From: Candidatus Tectomicrobia bacterium
GTDB taxonomy: Bacteria; UBA8248
Reading direction: 5' to 3'
Length of the DNA: 64,000 nucleotides
NCBI GenBank assembly: GCA_016192135.1
Contig: JACPUR010000035.1
Location: 159,056 to 223,055 of the forward strand
Below, piece after piece: positions 1 to 8,248 of this stretch. Each line of letters starts with the position of its first letter. Position 1 is the stretch's first letter. The notes under the pieces are model-generated. The model had not been told where the DNA came from. It made no database searches and saw nothing but the letters and a program-made list of their open reading frames with translations. The position numbers and the translations under genes are program-made.

Positions 1-1144
<1,144 letters not shown>

Positions 1145-1156
1145 CGTCACCTTCGA

Positions 1157-1188
1157 CGCCGCCGGTGCGGCCGGCCGCACCGGCGGCG
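1157..1188. terminator. Perfect 32-base palindrome after eno, possible U-less terminator
   Basis: Two 16-base arms (1157-1172 and 1173-1188) are exact reverse complements with no spacer. RNA would form a very stable GC hairpin 13 bases after the enolase stop, between convergent genes. There is no T-tract, so a classical intrinsic terminator is not shown. It may block 3' exonucleases, stop transcription without a U-tail, or be a protein-binding dyad. Confidence 0.4.
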
Positions 1189-1247
1189 CCTACAGCTCGC
1201 GGGGCGCGCTTCCCTGCGACTGGCGGAGATTCCCCGAGCTGTGGTTC

Positions 1248-1436
1248 TTAGGCGGCGGTGAGCTCGTTCCGGGCCGACATCGACCGGAGCGCGCCTTCGG
1301 TCACGATGCCCATGCAATCGGGGCAGCAGCCGGAGAGGACGGGGATGGACCGGCCCTTCGGCACCTCGGTCCGGGCCGAGGCGAGCTCCTTGCCCTCCAC
1401 CAGGATCTCCGAGCACATCCAGCACTGAATCGCCAC
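1248..1436 (-). CDS. 62-residue cysteine-motif (zinc-ribbon-like) protein
   Basis: Function unknown. The 62 residues hold a C5-W-M-C8 pair near the start and S-G-C-C-P-D-C at 35-41, giving C-x-x-C, 29 residues, C-x-x-C: a plausible four-cysteine metal site. The start is GTG at 1436, chosen because GAGGAG sits eight bases upstream. The second half resembles the SxGxCPxC motif often found at the ends of response regulators and PAS proteins, and a second small protein at 3900-4151 has the same layout. It follows the FG-GAP gene on the same strand after about 160 bases, which include an inverted repeat. No homologue is claimed. That it is a real gene rests on the cysteine pattern and the RBS. Confidence 0.6.
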   Translation of the reverse strand: MAIQCWMCSEILVEGKELASARTEVPKGRSIPVLSGCCPDCMGIVTEGALRSMSARNELTAA

Positions 1437-1471
1437 GGCCAGTCTCCTCTCTCTCCGGCGGTACGCCTTGC

Positions 1472-1492
1472 GCCGATACCTGATGTATCGGC
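1472..1492. promoter_or_regulatory. 8-base inverted repeat, possible operator
   Basis: GCCGATAC, five bases, GTATCGGC: perfect arms 36-56 bases upstream of the GTG at 1436. It is AT-richer than its surroundings and lies where a promoter or operator of the small cysteine protein would be expected. A short RNA hairpin in the leader is the alternative. Nothing else is seen in the gap 1437-1595. Confidence 0.4.
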
Positions 1493-1595
1493 CGGCGGCC
1501 GGGAGGGTTGAGCGGGGTTTTTCGCAAAAGCGGCGGATTTCGGGCTCAAGTCCGGCGGAAGGCTGCCGAGGGCGGCCCGGGAGAGGCGGAAATCC

Positions 1596-2954
1596 TCATC
1601 CCCGGGAGAGGAGGAGGAGCAGATTTCCGGCGGCGTCGGCCAGGGCGAGGTCGTCCCGGCCGTCGCCGTCGAAGTCCCCCGCCACGATGTTGGAGGCCGC
1701 CGGCGAGGTGAGCTCGAGGGTCCAGCGCAGCTTCCAGCGGTTGCCCACGAGCGCCAGGGCGGCCAGGCGCTTCCGGCCCCGTTCCTGGAGGACCACCTCC
1801 ACGAATCCTCCGCGCCGGAGCAGGGCGAACTGCCACATGTTGCGCGAGCCGGCCGCATGGGTGGTGAAGCCCGGCCGCCGGGCCCGTTCCCTCAGGTCCC
1901 CCTGGTGGATCCGGAGCGCCAGCAGCGAGCCCGCCATGTGGGGGGCCTCCACCGCCAGCACCTTGATCCCCGAATGGTCCACGTCGAACGCGCCCAGGAC
2001 GTGCGACCACCGGCTCCCGGCGCTCGCCCCACGGGCCTTCACCCTCAGCTCGCCCTTCTCCAGGCCGAGCAGGAGGTGGGCCGTGCCGCGGGCGTCGCTG
2101 CGCGTCACCAGGATCTCCTCCCGCCCGTCCCCGTCGATGTCCGCCGCCAGGGCCCCGAGCGCCTCGAACACCGCGCCCGCCCCCGCCGCGTAGCGGCCCA
2201 TGGGGCGCAGGCGGTCTCCCTCGAGGCGGAAGATGCGGAGCTCGGTGGGCTCGACGGCATCCCCCAGCACCCCGTGGCGGCGGCGGTCGGTGGGCGCGGC
2301 CGGCGCGACGAGCTCCAGGTTTCCGTCCCCGTCCAGGTCGGCGGCGGCGAGGAGGGCGTCCTTCAGCACGGGCGAGGGCAGCCCGGGGCTCCCGGGCGCG
2401 AGGCGGTGCGCCTCGCGCCAGCCGCTCCCGCTCTCCCGGAAGAGGAGGAGCGAGCCGTCCTCGCCCACGGCGGCCGCGGCGGTCCGGCTCAGCGCGGCGG
2501 GGCGGGAGAGGGCCGAGAGGGGCTCGCTCGGGCGCACGAAGCGCCACTCCCGGGCCACCGTGTTGACGATGACGAAGAAGCCGTCCCGCCCCGGGCCCCC
2601 CAGGCGCCCCCCGCCCAGGTCGGCCGGGGGCACCTCGGCCGTCAGGTCGGAGGGGATGGGGTTGCGCTCCCAGCGGAGGGGCGCCCGGATGCTCTCGGCG
2701 CCCAGCCGGGGGGCGTGGAATTTCCCCTCCGCCGTCAGCACCAGTAGGCCCTGGGCCCTCTCGCGCGGGCGGCGCGGGGGGGTCGCGATGAGCCAGCGGG
2801 GCGTCCCTCCCGGGACGGCGAGGCGCAGCAGGCGGTGGGTCGAGGGCGGGCCGGTCAGGTCGCCGATCTCGGCCGCGCCCGGGAGCAGGGGAGCCCCCAG
2901 GATGGGGAGGGCCAGGCAGAGGCCCAGCCAGAGCGGCCAGGACGACCCAGGCAT
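1596..2954 (-). CDS. Secreted FG-GAP/VCBS-repeat protein
   Basis: A 452-residue exported protein of unknown role, probably a calcium-binding beta-propeller. ATG 2954 is preceded by GGAGGG six or so bases upstream. Residues 1-28 are a signal peptide (WPLWLGLCLALPILGA, then a small-residue cleavage zone). Calcium-binding repeat loops DLDGDG (206-211), DIDGDG (272-277) and DFDGDG (427-432) are followed by the usual hydrophobic strand; DVDHSG at 324-329 is a degenerate copy. FG-GAP proteins often bind ligands or act in adhesion outside the cytoplasm, but no ligand can be read here. It lies 56 bases after an SDR gene, probably the same transcript. A much longer open frame continues upstream antisense to nothing meaningful; the signal peptide and RBS fix the start. 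Confidence 0.8.
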   Translation of the reverse strand: MPGSSWPLWLGLCLALPILGAPLLPGAAEIGDLTGPPSTHRLLRLAVPGGTPRWLIATPPRRPRERAQGLLVLTAEGKFHAPRLGAESIRAPLRWERNPIPSDLTAEVPPADLGGGRLGGPGRDGFFVIVNTVAREWRFVRPSEPLSALSRPAALSRTAAAAVGEDGSLLLFRESGSGWREAHRLAPGSPGLPSPVLKDALLAAADLDGDGNLELVAPAAPTDRRRHGVLGDAVEPTELRIFRLEGDRLRPMGRYAAGAGAVFEALGALAADIDGDGREEILVTRSDARGTAHLLLGLEKGELRVKARGASAGSRWSHVLGAFDVDHSGIKVLAVEAPHMAGSLLALRIHQGDLRERARRPGFTTHAAGSRNMWQFALLRRGGFVEVVLQERGRKRLAALALVGNRWKLRWTLELTSPAASNIVAGDFDGDGRDDLALADAAGNLLLLLSRG

Positions 2955-3010
2955 CCCCCCTCCTGCGGTGGGGCGGGCGGAGCCCGCGCGTGAAGGATGA
3001 TCCGCGGAAG

Positions 3011-3772
3011 TTACGCCGCCGTGGTTCCTCCGTCGGCCAGCACGATCGAGCCGTTCATGAACTCGTTTTCCGGGGAAACCAGGAACAGCGCCGTGGCGGC
3101 CATGTTCTCCGGCTTCCCGAACTGGCGGATGGGGATCTTGTTCCGGCGGTTCTCGGCGAACTCGGGATCGTTGGCCAGGCGCTCCTTCACCCGGCCGCTC
3201 TCGACCACCCCCGGCGCCAGGCAGTTCACCCGGATGCCGGAGGGCCCCAGCTCCAGGGCCAGGCACTTGGTCAGGTTGTGCATCACCGCCTTGGTGCAGG
3301 AGTAGAGGCTGAAGTTGGGGGTGCCGTGCTCGGCCGCCTCGGAGCCCAGCATGAGGATGCGCCCGCTCTTCTGCGGAACCATGATGCGGGCGGCCTCGCG
3401 GGAGGCGATGTAGGCCGCCTTCGCGTTCACCTGGAAGAGGAGGTCGATCTCGTCGTCCTCGACCTCCGTGATCAGCTTGAAGCTGCGGGTGCCGGCGCAG
3501 TTGACGAGGATGTCGAGCCCGCCGAGGAACTCCGCGCCGTCGCGGACGAGCCGCGCGGCGTCCTGGGAGCGGGCGAAGTTGTATCCCTTGCCGCCGGCCC
3601 GCACGCCGTGCCCGGCGCACCCCTCGATGGTCCGGCGGAGGCCCTCGGCGTCGCTTCCGCCCCCGGACCATACGGCCGCGCCCTCGGCGGCGAACCGGAT
3701 GGCGATGGCGGCCCCCATGCCGGACGAGGCCCCGGTGACGACCGCGCGCTTCCCTTCCAGCATTCTTGGCAT
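3011..3772 (-). CDS. SDR-family NAD(P)-dependent oxidoreductase
   Basis: Short-chain dehydrogenase/reductase of 253 residues, classical length, cytosolic. The Rossmann motif TGASSGMG is at 13-20, NCAG at 91-94, and the catalytic set is N116, S144, Y157 and K161 (YSCTK). The C-terminal SIVLADGG is typical. The substrate cannot be predicted. After strand 2 (AVWSGGG) there is no obvious acidic or arginine selector, so NAD versus NADP preference is unclear. The start is ATG 3772 because GGAGGT lies four bases upstream; a GTG 12 bases further up would place the RBS inside the gene. A promoter-like pair lies upstream and the FG-GAP gene follows. Confidence 0.9.
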   Translation of the reverse strand: MPRMLEGKRAVVTGASSGMGAAIAIRFAAEGAAVWSGGGSDAEGLRRTIEGCAGHGVRAGGKGYNFARSQDAARLVRDGAEFLGGLDILVNCAGTRSFKLITEVEDDEIDLLFQVNAKAAYIASREAARIMVPQKSGRILMLGSEAAEHGTPNFSLYSCTKAVMHNLTKCLALELGPSGIRVNCLAPGVVESGRVKERLANDPEFAENRRNKIPIRQFGKPENMAATALFLVSPENEFMNGSIVLADGGTTAA

Positions 3773-3817
3773 GCATACCTCCACGAGGCGTACAAAGCGG
3801 AAAGATGGAATGGAGGC

Positions 3818-3848
3818 ATTATCCGCCAGGGGGACGGCGGGGCGTCAA
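3818..3848 (-). promoter_or_regulatory. Candidate sigma70 promoter of the SDR / FG-GAP unit
   Basis: Reading the minus strand, TTGACG (3848-3843) and GATAAT (3823-3818) are separated by 19 bases. Both hexamers match the consensus at five of six positions, but the spacer is two bases long. Transcription would start near 3811, about 38 bases before the SDR start codon. Confidence 0.4.
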
Positions 3849-3899
3849 CCGGGGCGGGGAGCCCCGTAGAGGGGAGCCGAGCGGCGCGCTGCCTTTCCG

Positions 3900-4151
3900 C
3901 TAGCTGCTCCGGCGGAGATCGTGCAGGGTGGCGGCCGCCGGCAGGGTGCCCGCCTCCTCCTTGAGGACGGCCATCCGGGCCTGGAAGCAGAGGCCGCAGA
4001 TGCCGTGCGACACCCGCTCCGCCGCCTGGGACGAGGGAAGGAGCCAGAGGCCGGTGTGCGCCTGGGGGGGATTCCCCGGCGCCGCCTCCTCCAGCGGCTC
4101 TTCGATGACGTCATGGCAATAGCAGCATCGCTTGCTCCAGGCGGCGGGCAT
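3900..4151 (-). CDS. 83-residue CxxC...SHGICxxC protein beside HD-GYP regulator
   Basis: Function unknown. The protein has C9-C10-Y-C12-H near its start and S48-H49-G50-I51-C52-G-L-C55 after a G-L-W segment. This is the cysteine module (CxxC, about 30-40 residues, SHGICPxC) usually found fused to receiver, PAS or GAF signalling proteins. Here it stands alone, 21 bases downstream of a REC-HD-GYP response regulator and so almost surely cotranscribed with it. ATG 4151 has GGAGGAAG about eight bases upstream. A metal- or redox-sensing partner of the regulator is an inference. The 62-residue protein at 1248-1436 shares the layout. Confidence 0.72.
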   Translation of the reverse strand: MPAAWSKRCCYCHDVIEEPLEEAAPGNPPQAHTGLWLLPSSQAAERVSHGICGLCFQARMAVLKEEAGTLPAAATLHDLRRSS

Positions 4152-4172
4152 TTCCGTCTTCCTCCGTGCGTG

Positions 4173-5270
4173 TTAAGAGGCCAGCGTTTCTTCCGTCTGA
4201 TAGCGCTTCTGGATTTCCTGGACCTCGTCCAGGCGTTCGAAGAACACGTCCAGCACCTGCGGGTCGAACTGGGTCCCCCGGCCCTCCCGGAGGATCTCCA
4301 GCGCGTGGTCGCGGGGGAAGGCCTCCTTGTAGGGGCGCTGGCTCGTGAGGGCGTCGTAGACGTCGGCCACCGAGCAGATGCGGCCCCACAGCGGGATTTC
4401 CTCCCCGCCGAGGCCGTTCGGGTAGCCCTCGCCGTCCCACCGCTCGTGATGGGAGAGGGCGACCTTCTCGCCGGCCCGGAGGAGCTCCGAGGAGGAGCTG
4501 CCCAGGATGCGGCCGCCGATGACGGTGTGCTGCTGCATGATCCGCCACTCGTCCGAGTCGAGCTTGCCGGGCTTGAGCAGGTTCTTGTCCGGGATGCCCA
4601 GCTTGCCCACGTCGTGCATGGCGCAGGCGTGGAAGACCGTTTCCACCTCGCTGGGGGGCAGCCCGCAGCCCCGGGCGATGAGCGCCGCGTAGCGGCTCAT
4701 GCGCTTGACGTGGGCGCCGGTCTCCTTGTCCTTGTACTCGGCCGCGACGGCCAGCCGGTGGATGGTCTCTAGGTGGGCATCGTGGGCGAGCCGCTGGGCC
4801 TGGACCATGTCGGCCAGCGCCTTGCGGAGGGTGGCGGTGCGCTTCTCCAGCATGTCCTCGAGCTCGGAGCGCGTCTTCTTGATCTCGTCCTGCGCCTCCT
4901 TCATCTTGAGGAGGAAGGACATGCGCACCGAGAGCTCGGTGAAATCGACGGGCTTGGAGATGAAATCGTGGGCCCCGACGCGGATCGCGCGGATGCGGTC
5001 GTCCTTGCCGCCGTGCCCGGTGACCATGAGGACGGGCAGGTCCGCCGTCTCCTCGTCGGCGCGCAGCTGCCGCACCACCTCGAAGCCGTCGATGCCGGGC
5101 ATCACCACGTCGAGGAGGACGAGATCGCAGCCCAGGCGCACCTTGGCCAGCGCCTCGAAGCCGTCGCGGGCGTCCTCCACCTCGTAGCCGAGCGATTCCG
5201 CCATCGTCTTGAGGAGAAGGCGGAACCGCGTATCGTCGTCCACGATCAGAACGCGCTTCGGGTACTTCAT
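4173..5270 (-). CDS. Response regulator: receiver plus HD-GYP phosphodiesterase
   Basis: A two-domain, 365-residue cytosolic regulator. Receiver domain 5-122: acidic pocket D11-D12, phosphoacceptor D54, T84, K106. A short coiled coil (about 125-165) leads to an HD-GYP domain (165-355) with H187, the H219-D220 pair in AMHDVGKLGIPD, H248, HHE at 274-276, GYP at 282-284 and D303. All expected metal ligands are present, so cyclic-di-GMP hydrolysis to GMP is likely. ATG 5270 is preferred: AAGGA lies about nine bases upstream, while the ATG at 5279 abuts it. No histidine kinase is encoded nearby. A cysteine-module protein follows 21 bases downstream. Upstream is a GCCGATAA element. Confidence 0.93.
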   Translation of the reverse strand: MKYPKRVLIVDDDTRFRLLLKTMAESLGYEVEDARDGFEALAKVRLGCDLVLLDVVMPGIDGFEVVRQLRADEETADLPVLMVTGHGGKDDRIRAIRVGAHDFISKPVDFTELSVRMSFLLKMKEAQDEIKKTRSELEDMLEKRTATLRKALADMVQAQRLAHDAHLETIHRLAVAAEYKDKETGAHVKRMSRYAALIARGCGLPPSEVETVFHACAMHDVGKLGIPDKNLLKPGKLDSDEWRIMQQHTVIGGRILGSSSSELLRAGEKVALSHHERWDGEGYPNGLGGEEIPLWGRICSVADVYDALTSQRPYKEAFPRDHALEILREGRGTQFDPQVLDVFFERLDEVQEIQKRYQTEETLAS

Positions 5271-5571
5271 GGGCGGCATTCCTTGCACCTTGCGTACCAA
5301 ACCAGCCGCACGCGCGGAAAAACCCGCACGGGAACCTGAGGTGATCGCCTCGGCGGACGGCCTCATCTTGTACTCTTGCTTTATCGGCGGGGGAAGGGTT
5401 TCCTTAAGTCCGTTTTTGCCGATCCGAGAAGAAGGTCACAATTTAATCATTCCTTCATTTCGAGGAGAGGTTCCCATCGTCCCGGCGTGAAAGGACGGAG
5501 AATCGTTCGTTAATCCGGCGTATCGCGGAAGTGTCCGAAGCTTGGGGAGTGTCGAGTCTGGAGGAAACGCG
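5271..5571. other. 301-base divergent intergenic region
   Basis: This region separates the HD-GYP regulator (minus) from the RidA gene (plus). It is visibly more AT-rich at 5395-5465 than the genes around it. On the minus strand it contains a sigma28-like element (5381-5406). No convincing plus-strand promoter with proper spacing was found, and no open frame in it looks like a gene. Confidence 0.6.
5381..5406 (-). promoter_or_regulatory. sigma28 (FliA)-like promoter of the HD-GYP regulator
   Basis: On the minus strand GCCGATAA (5388-5381) equals the sigma28 -10 consensus exactly. TAAGGAAA (5406-5399) lies 10 bases upstream; the -35 consensus is TAAAGTTT with an 11-base spacer in E. coli, so only TAA.G matches there. 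A transcript would start about 100 bases before ATG 5270. No flagellar gene lies in the window to support a motility regulon. Confidence 0.35.
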
Positions 5572-5997
5572 ATGCCGAAGAAGATCGAGCACCTTCACTG
5601 GCCCGGCGCCCCGGACATGTGGATGCCTTACGCGCCGGCCATCCGCGTCACGGGGGGCAGCACCGTCTACCTGGCCGGGGTGACGGCCGCCCCCGTCTAC
5701 CATCACCACCCCCACCGCCCCGAGGAGTTCGATTCCATGCCGCCCGGCATGGAGGGCCAGGCGCGGGCCGCGCTGGAGAACCTGAAGCGCGGCCTGGAGG
5801 CCGTGGGCGCCACCTTCGCCGACGTGGTGACCGCCAGCCGATACGTGACCGATCTCTCCGAGCAGGACGCCCTGAACCGGGCCTGGGCGGATTATTTCGG
5901 CGACGCCCGGCCCGCCACCACGACCGTCCAGGTGGTGCGGCTGGCCACCGACCCGAGGTGCCTCGTGGAGATCAACGCCGTCGCCGTCGTCGGCTAA
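5572..5997 (+). CDS. RidA/YjgF family protein
   Basis: A 141-residue member of the RidA superfamily (enamine/imine deaminases and relatives, homotrimeric, cytosolic). The conserved substrate-binding arginine is R123 (VVRLATDPR) and the following VEINAVA holds E133, matching the RidA carboxylate-binding strand, so imine deamination is possible. The loop VYHHHPHRPEEF (43-53), rich in histidine, is longer than in E. coli RidA and points to a subfamily whose substrate is unknown. The start is ATG 5572 with GGAGGAAA six bases upstream, not the longer frame from 5542. It stands alone, with a promoter for the next gene beginning 40 bases after its stop. Confidence 0.9.
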   Translation: MPKKIEHLHWPGAPDMWMPYAPAIRVTGGSTVYLAGVTAAPVYHHHPHRPEEFDSMPPGMEGQARAALENLKRGLEAVGATFADVVTASRYVTDLSEQDALNRAWADYFGDARPATTTVQVVRLATDPRCLVEINAVAVVG

Positions 5998-6036
5998 GCC
6001 GGGCGGCGGTTTCGGAGGGCGGCGGAAAACAATGGC

Positions 6037-6065
6037 TTGTCATACCCGCAACGCTTTGATAGCAT
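6037..6065 (+). promoter_or_regulatory. sigma70-like promoter of the acidic TPR protein
   Basis: TTGTCA (6037-6042), exactly 17 bases, TAGCAT (6060-6065). The -35 matches five of six consensus positions and the -10 four of six. Transcription would start near 6072, about 40 bases before ATG 6114. Confidence 0.6.
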
Positions 6066-6113
6066 TGGAGAAGTGATGCGCTTCCGCCCCCTTTCCCTCC
6101 ATCCGTAGACGAC

Positions 6114-8180
6114 ATGGCGCGCCGACCCAGGGATCCCAAGGCTCGAATCGAGGCCCTCGGCCAGCGGATGGAGAAAGTCCCGTCCTCTCCGGCCTTTTTC
6201 CCGCTGGCCTCGCTCCTCTGGCAGCAGGGGGACGCCCCCCGCGCGGAGAAGTTCCTGCGCGCCGGCCTCGAGGCGCACCCCGCGTATTCCGCCGCCCGGG
6301 TCCTGCTGGGGGAGATCCTGCTGGCGATGGATCGCCCGGAGGAGGCCGCTGAAGAATTGGCGGCCGCCGTCCAAGTTTCGCCGTGGAACCTCCAGGGCCA
6401 GCGCCTGCTCGCCGACTGTCTCCACCGCGCGGGCGACGAGGCGGGGGAGCGCAAGGCGCTTCGCATCGCCGCCATGTTCGACTCCTCCGACGCCGGGGCG
6501 CGGGCCCTGCTCGAGGAGGCTCCGAGGCCGGCTCCGGAGGCGAAGCGCGCGCGTCCGGAGGCCGGGGAGGAGGCGCCCGCCCCCGTCGCCACTCCGTCGC
6601 TCGCGGAGCTCTACACGTCCCAGGGCCACCACGCCCAGGCCGCCGAGGTGTACCGCCAGCTTCTCCGGAAGGAGCCGGGGAACGCCGAGTGGAAGAAGAA
6701 GCTCGGCCTCCTGGAGGAGCGCCTCGCCCCCGGCGCCTCCCCGCCCGGGCCCCCCGCCTCCGCGGTCCCGGACCTCGATTTTGATCTCGAGGAAGAGATC
6801 GCGCCCGGGGCGCGGAGCGGGGAAGAAAAATCCCCCGCGCCGGCCCCCGCCCTCGACGACGACCTGGATGCCCTGCTGGGCGAGGCGGACCGGGCCCAGG
6901 CGGCGCTCCCGGCCCTCGATCAGGAAGACGGCGATCTGGCGCTCGAGATCGCGGAGGAGCCGAAGGCCGGCGGGGCGGCACCCGGCGCCCCCGCGGGAGA
7001 GGCCGCCCTGGAGGACGATCTGGAGGCTTTCCTCGAGATGGAGGATGAGCCGGCCGGAGCGGCCCCTGCGCCTCCCGCGGCCTCCGGTCCGAAGGGGGCC
7101 GCGCCCGGCGGGGAGCTCGACGATCTGGAAGGCCTGTTCGCGGGGGCGGAGGAGGAGCCTGACGCCGCTCCTTCTCCAAAACCTCCTCAAGCGGCGCTTC
7201 CCACGGCGGGCGCGGAGGACGATCTGGACCTGGACGCGCTGTTCGCGGCCGAGGAGGAGGGCGCCCCGGCGGCGGCTCCTCCGGTGTCTGGGCCTCCGGC
7301 GCCGGGCAGGATGGCGCCTGTCCCCGAGGCGGTGTCCGGCGAGGAGCTGGAGAGTCTGTTCCTCGAGGACGAGGAGGGGGAATCCGTCCCCGCGCCTCCC
7401 CAGGCCCAAGCGGCCCCGCCGGCGGCCGCGCCAACCGAAGAGTTGGATTTCGATTTGCTGGAGGAAGAGGAAGCGGGGGCGAAGCCTTCCGCTCCCGCCG
7501 AGGCGGCGCTCCCGGCCGGGGAACCCGATGAGCTGGACCTCGGAGCGTTGTTCGAGGAAGAGGAAGACGAGGACGCCCCGGCGCAGGCGGCTTCCGCTTC
7601 CCTGGGGGCCGCGGACGGCGAGGCGATCCCGGATGAGGAGCTGGCGGGCCTCTTCGCGCCGGAGGAGGACGAGGCCGCGCCCGCCGCCCCGCGGGCCCGG
7701 CCGGAGGGGGAGGATGCGGCCGTCCTCGACCTCGACCTGGAAGCGGAGCTGCTGGAGGAGGACCTGAGCCTCCAGGCGGAGCCGGGCGGGGCGGAGGAGG
7801 CGGGAGACATCCTCCCCGGGGAAGAAGCGGCTCCCGCCGAAGCCCCGCGCGAATCCCGGGTGCCCGAGGCCGCCCCGGCCAATGGCGCCGAGATGGATCC
7901 CTTCCTCCGGAACCTCATCGGGCTCTACGTCGAGGAGGGGAACCTCCCCCAGGCGCTCGACCTGTGCCGCAAGGCGCTGGCCCTGGGCCCGCCCCCGGCT
8001 TGGCTCGCGGGGCGGATGCAAGAGATCGAGGGCCGGCTGGCGGAAGGGTTGCGGGAAGGCCCCAAAGGGGATAAGGAGGGGGGGGTCCGCTCCTTGTCTC
8101 CCGCCGAAGTGGTCGAACGCCTGGAAGACTGGCTCCGGGCTCTTCAGCGCCGCAAGGCGAGGATGCCCGCGAGCCAATAG
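6114..8180 (+). CDS. TPR protein with a long acidic repeat-motif region
   Basis: A 688-residue protein of unknown function without signal peptide or membrane segment. Residues 25-130 and 160-200 form TPR-like helical pairs (for example [21 protein letters not shown]). Residues 205-590 are a disordered linker rich in Ala, Pro and Glu. It carries nine or ten short acidic-hydrophobic motifs of the form [DE][DE]L-x-x-LF, 30-50 residues apart. Residues 595-680 form another TPR-like pair and end in [20 protein letters not shown] 6114 is the first start after the promoter at 6037-6065 but has no clear Shine-Dalgarno. This looks like a multivalent scaffold. FimV-like hubs share the general design (TPR plus acidic linker) but no homology is claimed. 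Transketolase follows after 68 bases. Confidence 0.82.
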   Translation: MARRPRDPKARIEALGQRMEKVPSSPAFFPLASLLWQQGDAPRAEKFLRAGLEAHPAYSAARVLLGEILLAMDRPEEAAEELAAAVQVSPWNLQGQRLLADCLHRAGDEAGERKALRIAAMFDSSDAGARALLEEAPRPAPEAKRARPEAGEEAPAPVATPSLAELYTSQGHHAQAAEVYRQLLRKEPGNAEWKKKLGLLEERLAPGASPPGPPASAVPDLDFDLEEEIAPGARSGEEKSPAPAPALDDDLDALLGEADRAQAALPALDQEDGDLALEIAEEPKAGGAAPGAPAGEAALEDDLEAFLEMEDEPAGAAPAPPAASGPKGAAPGGELDDLEGLFAGAEEEPDAAPSPKPPQAALPTAGAEDDLDLDALFAAEEEGAPAAAPPVSGPPAPGRMAPVPEAVSGEELESLFLEDEEGESVPAPPQAQAAPPAAAPTEELDFDLLEEEEAGAKPSAPAEAALPAGEPDELDLGALFEEEEDEDAPAQAASASLGAADGEAIPDEELAGLFAPEEDEAAPAAPRARPEGEDAAVLDLDLEAELLEEDLSLQAEPGGAEEAGDILPGEEAAPAEAPRESRVPEAAPANGAEMDPFLRNLIGLYVEEGNLPQALDLCRKALALGPPPAWLAGRMQEIEGRLAEGLREGPKGDKEGGVRSLSPAEVVERLEDWLRALQRRKARMPASQ
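6768..7763 (+). repeat. Array of acidic DDLxxLF-type peptide motifs
   Basis: Within the 6114-8180 protein the motifs are at residues 219-228 (LDFDLEEE), 247-257 (DDDLDALLG), 299-310 (EDDLEAFLE), 334-344 (LDDLEGLF), 368-382 ([12 protein letters not shown]), 409-421 ([12 protein letters not shown]), 442-453 ([12 protein letters not shown]), 472-484 ([13 protein letters not shown]), 506-520 ([13 protein letters not shown]) and 538-550 ([13 protein letters not shown]). Peptide sequence is conserved more than DNA sequence, so this is a selected short-motif array and not a recent tandem duplication. Confidence 0.75.
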
Positions 8181-8248
8181 GCCGAAGAGCGCGGCGGGCC
8201 GGGGAGAGGCCCGGAAGATATGAATTTTCGCGAAGGAGCGCCTTGCAG

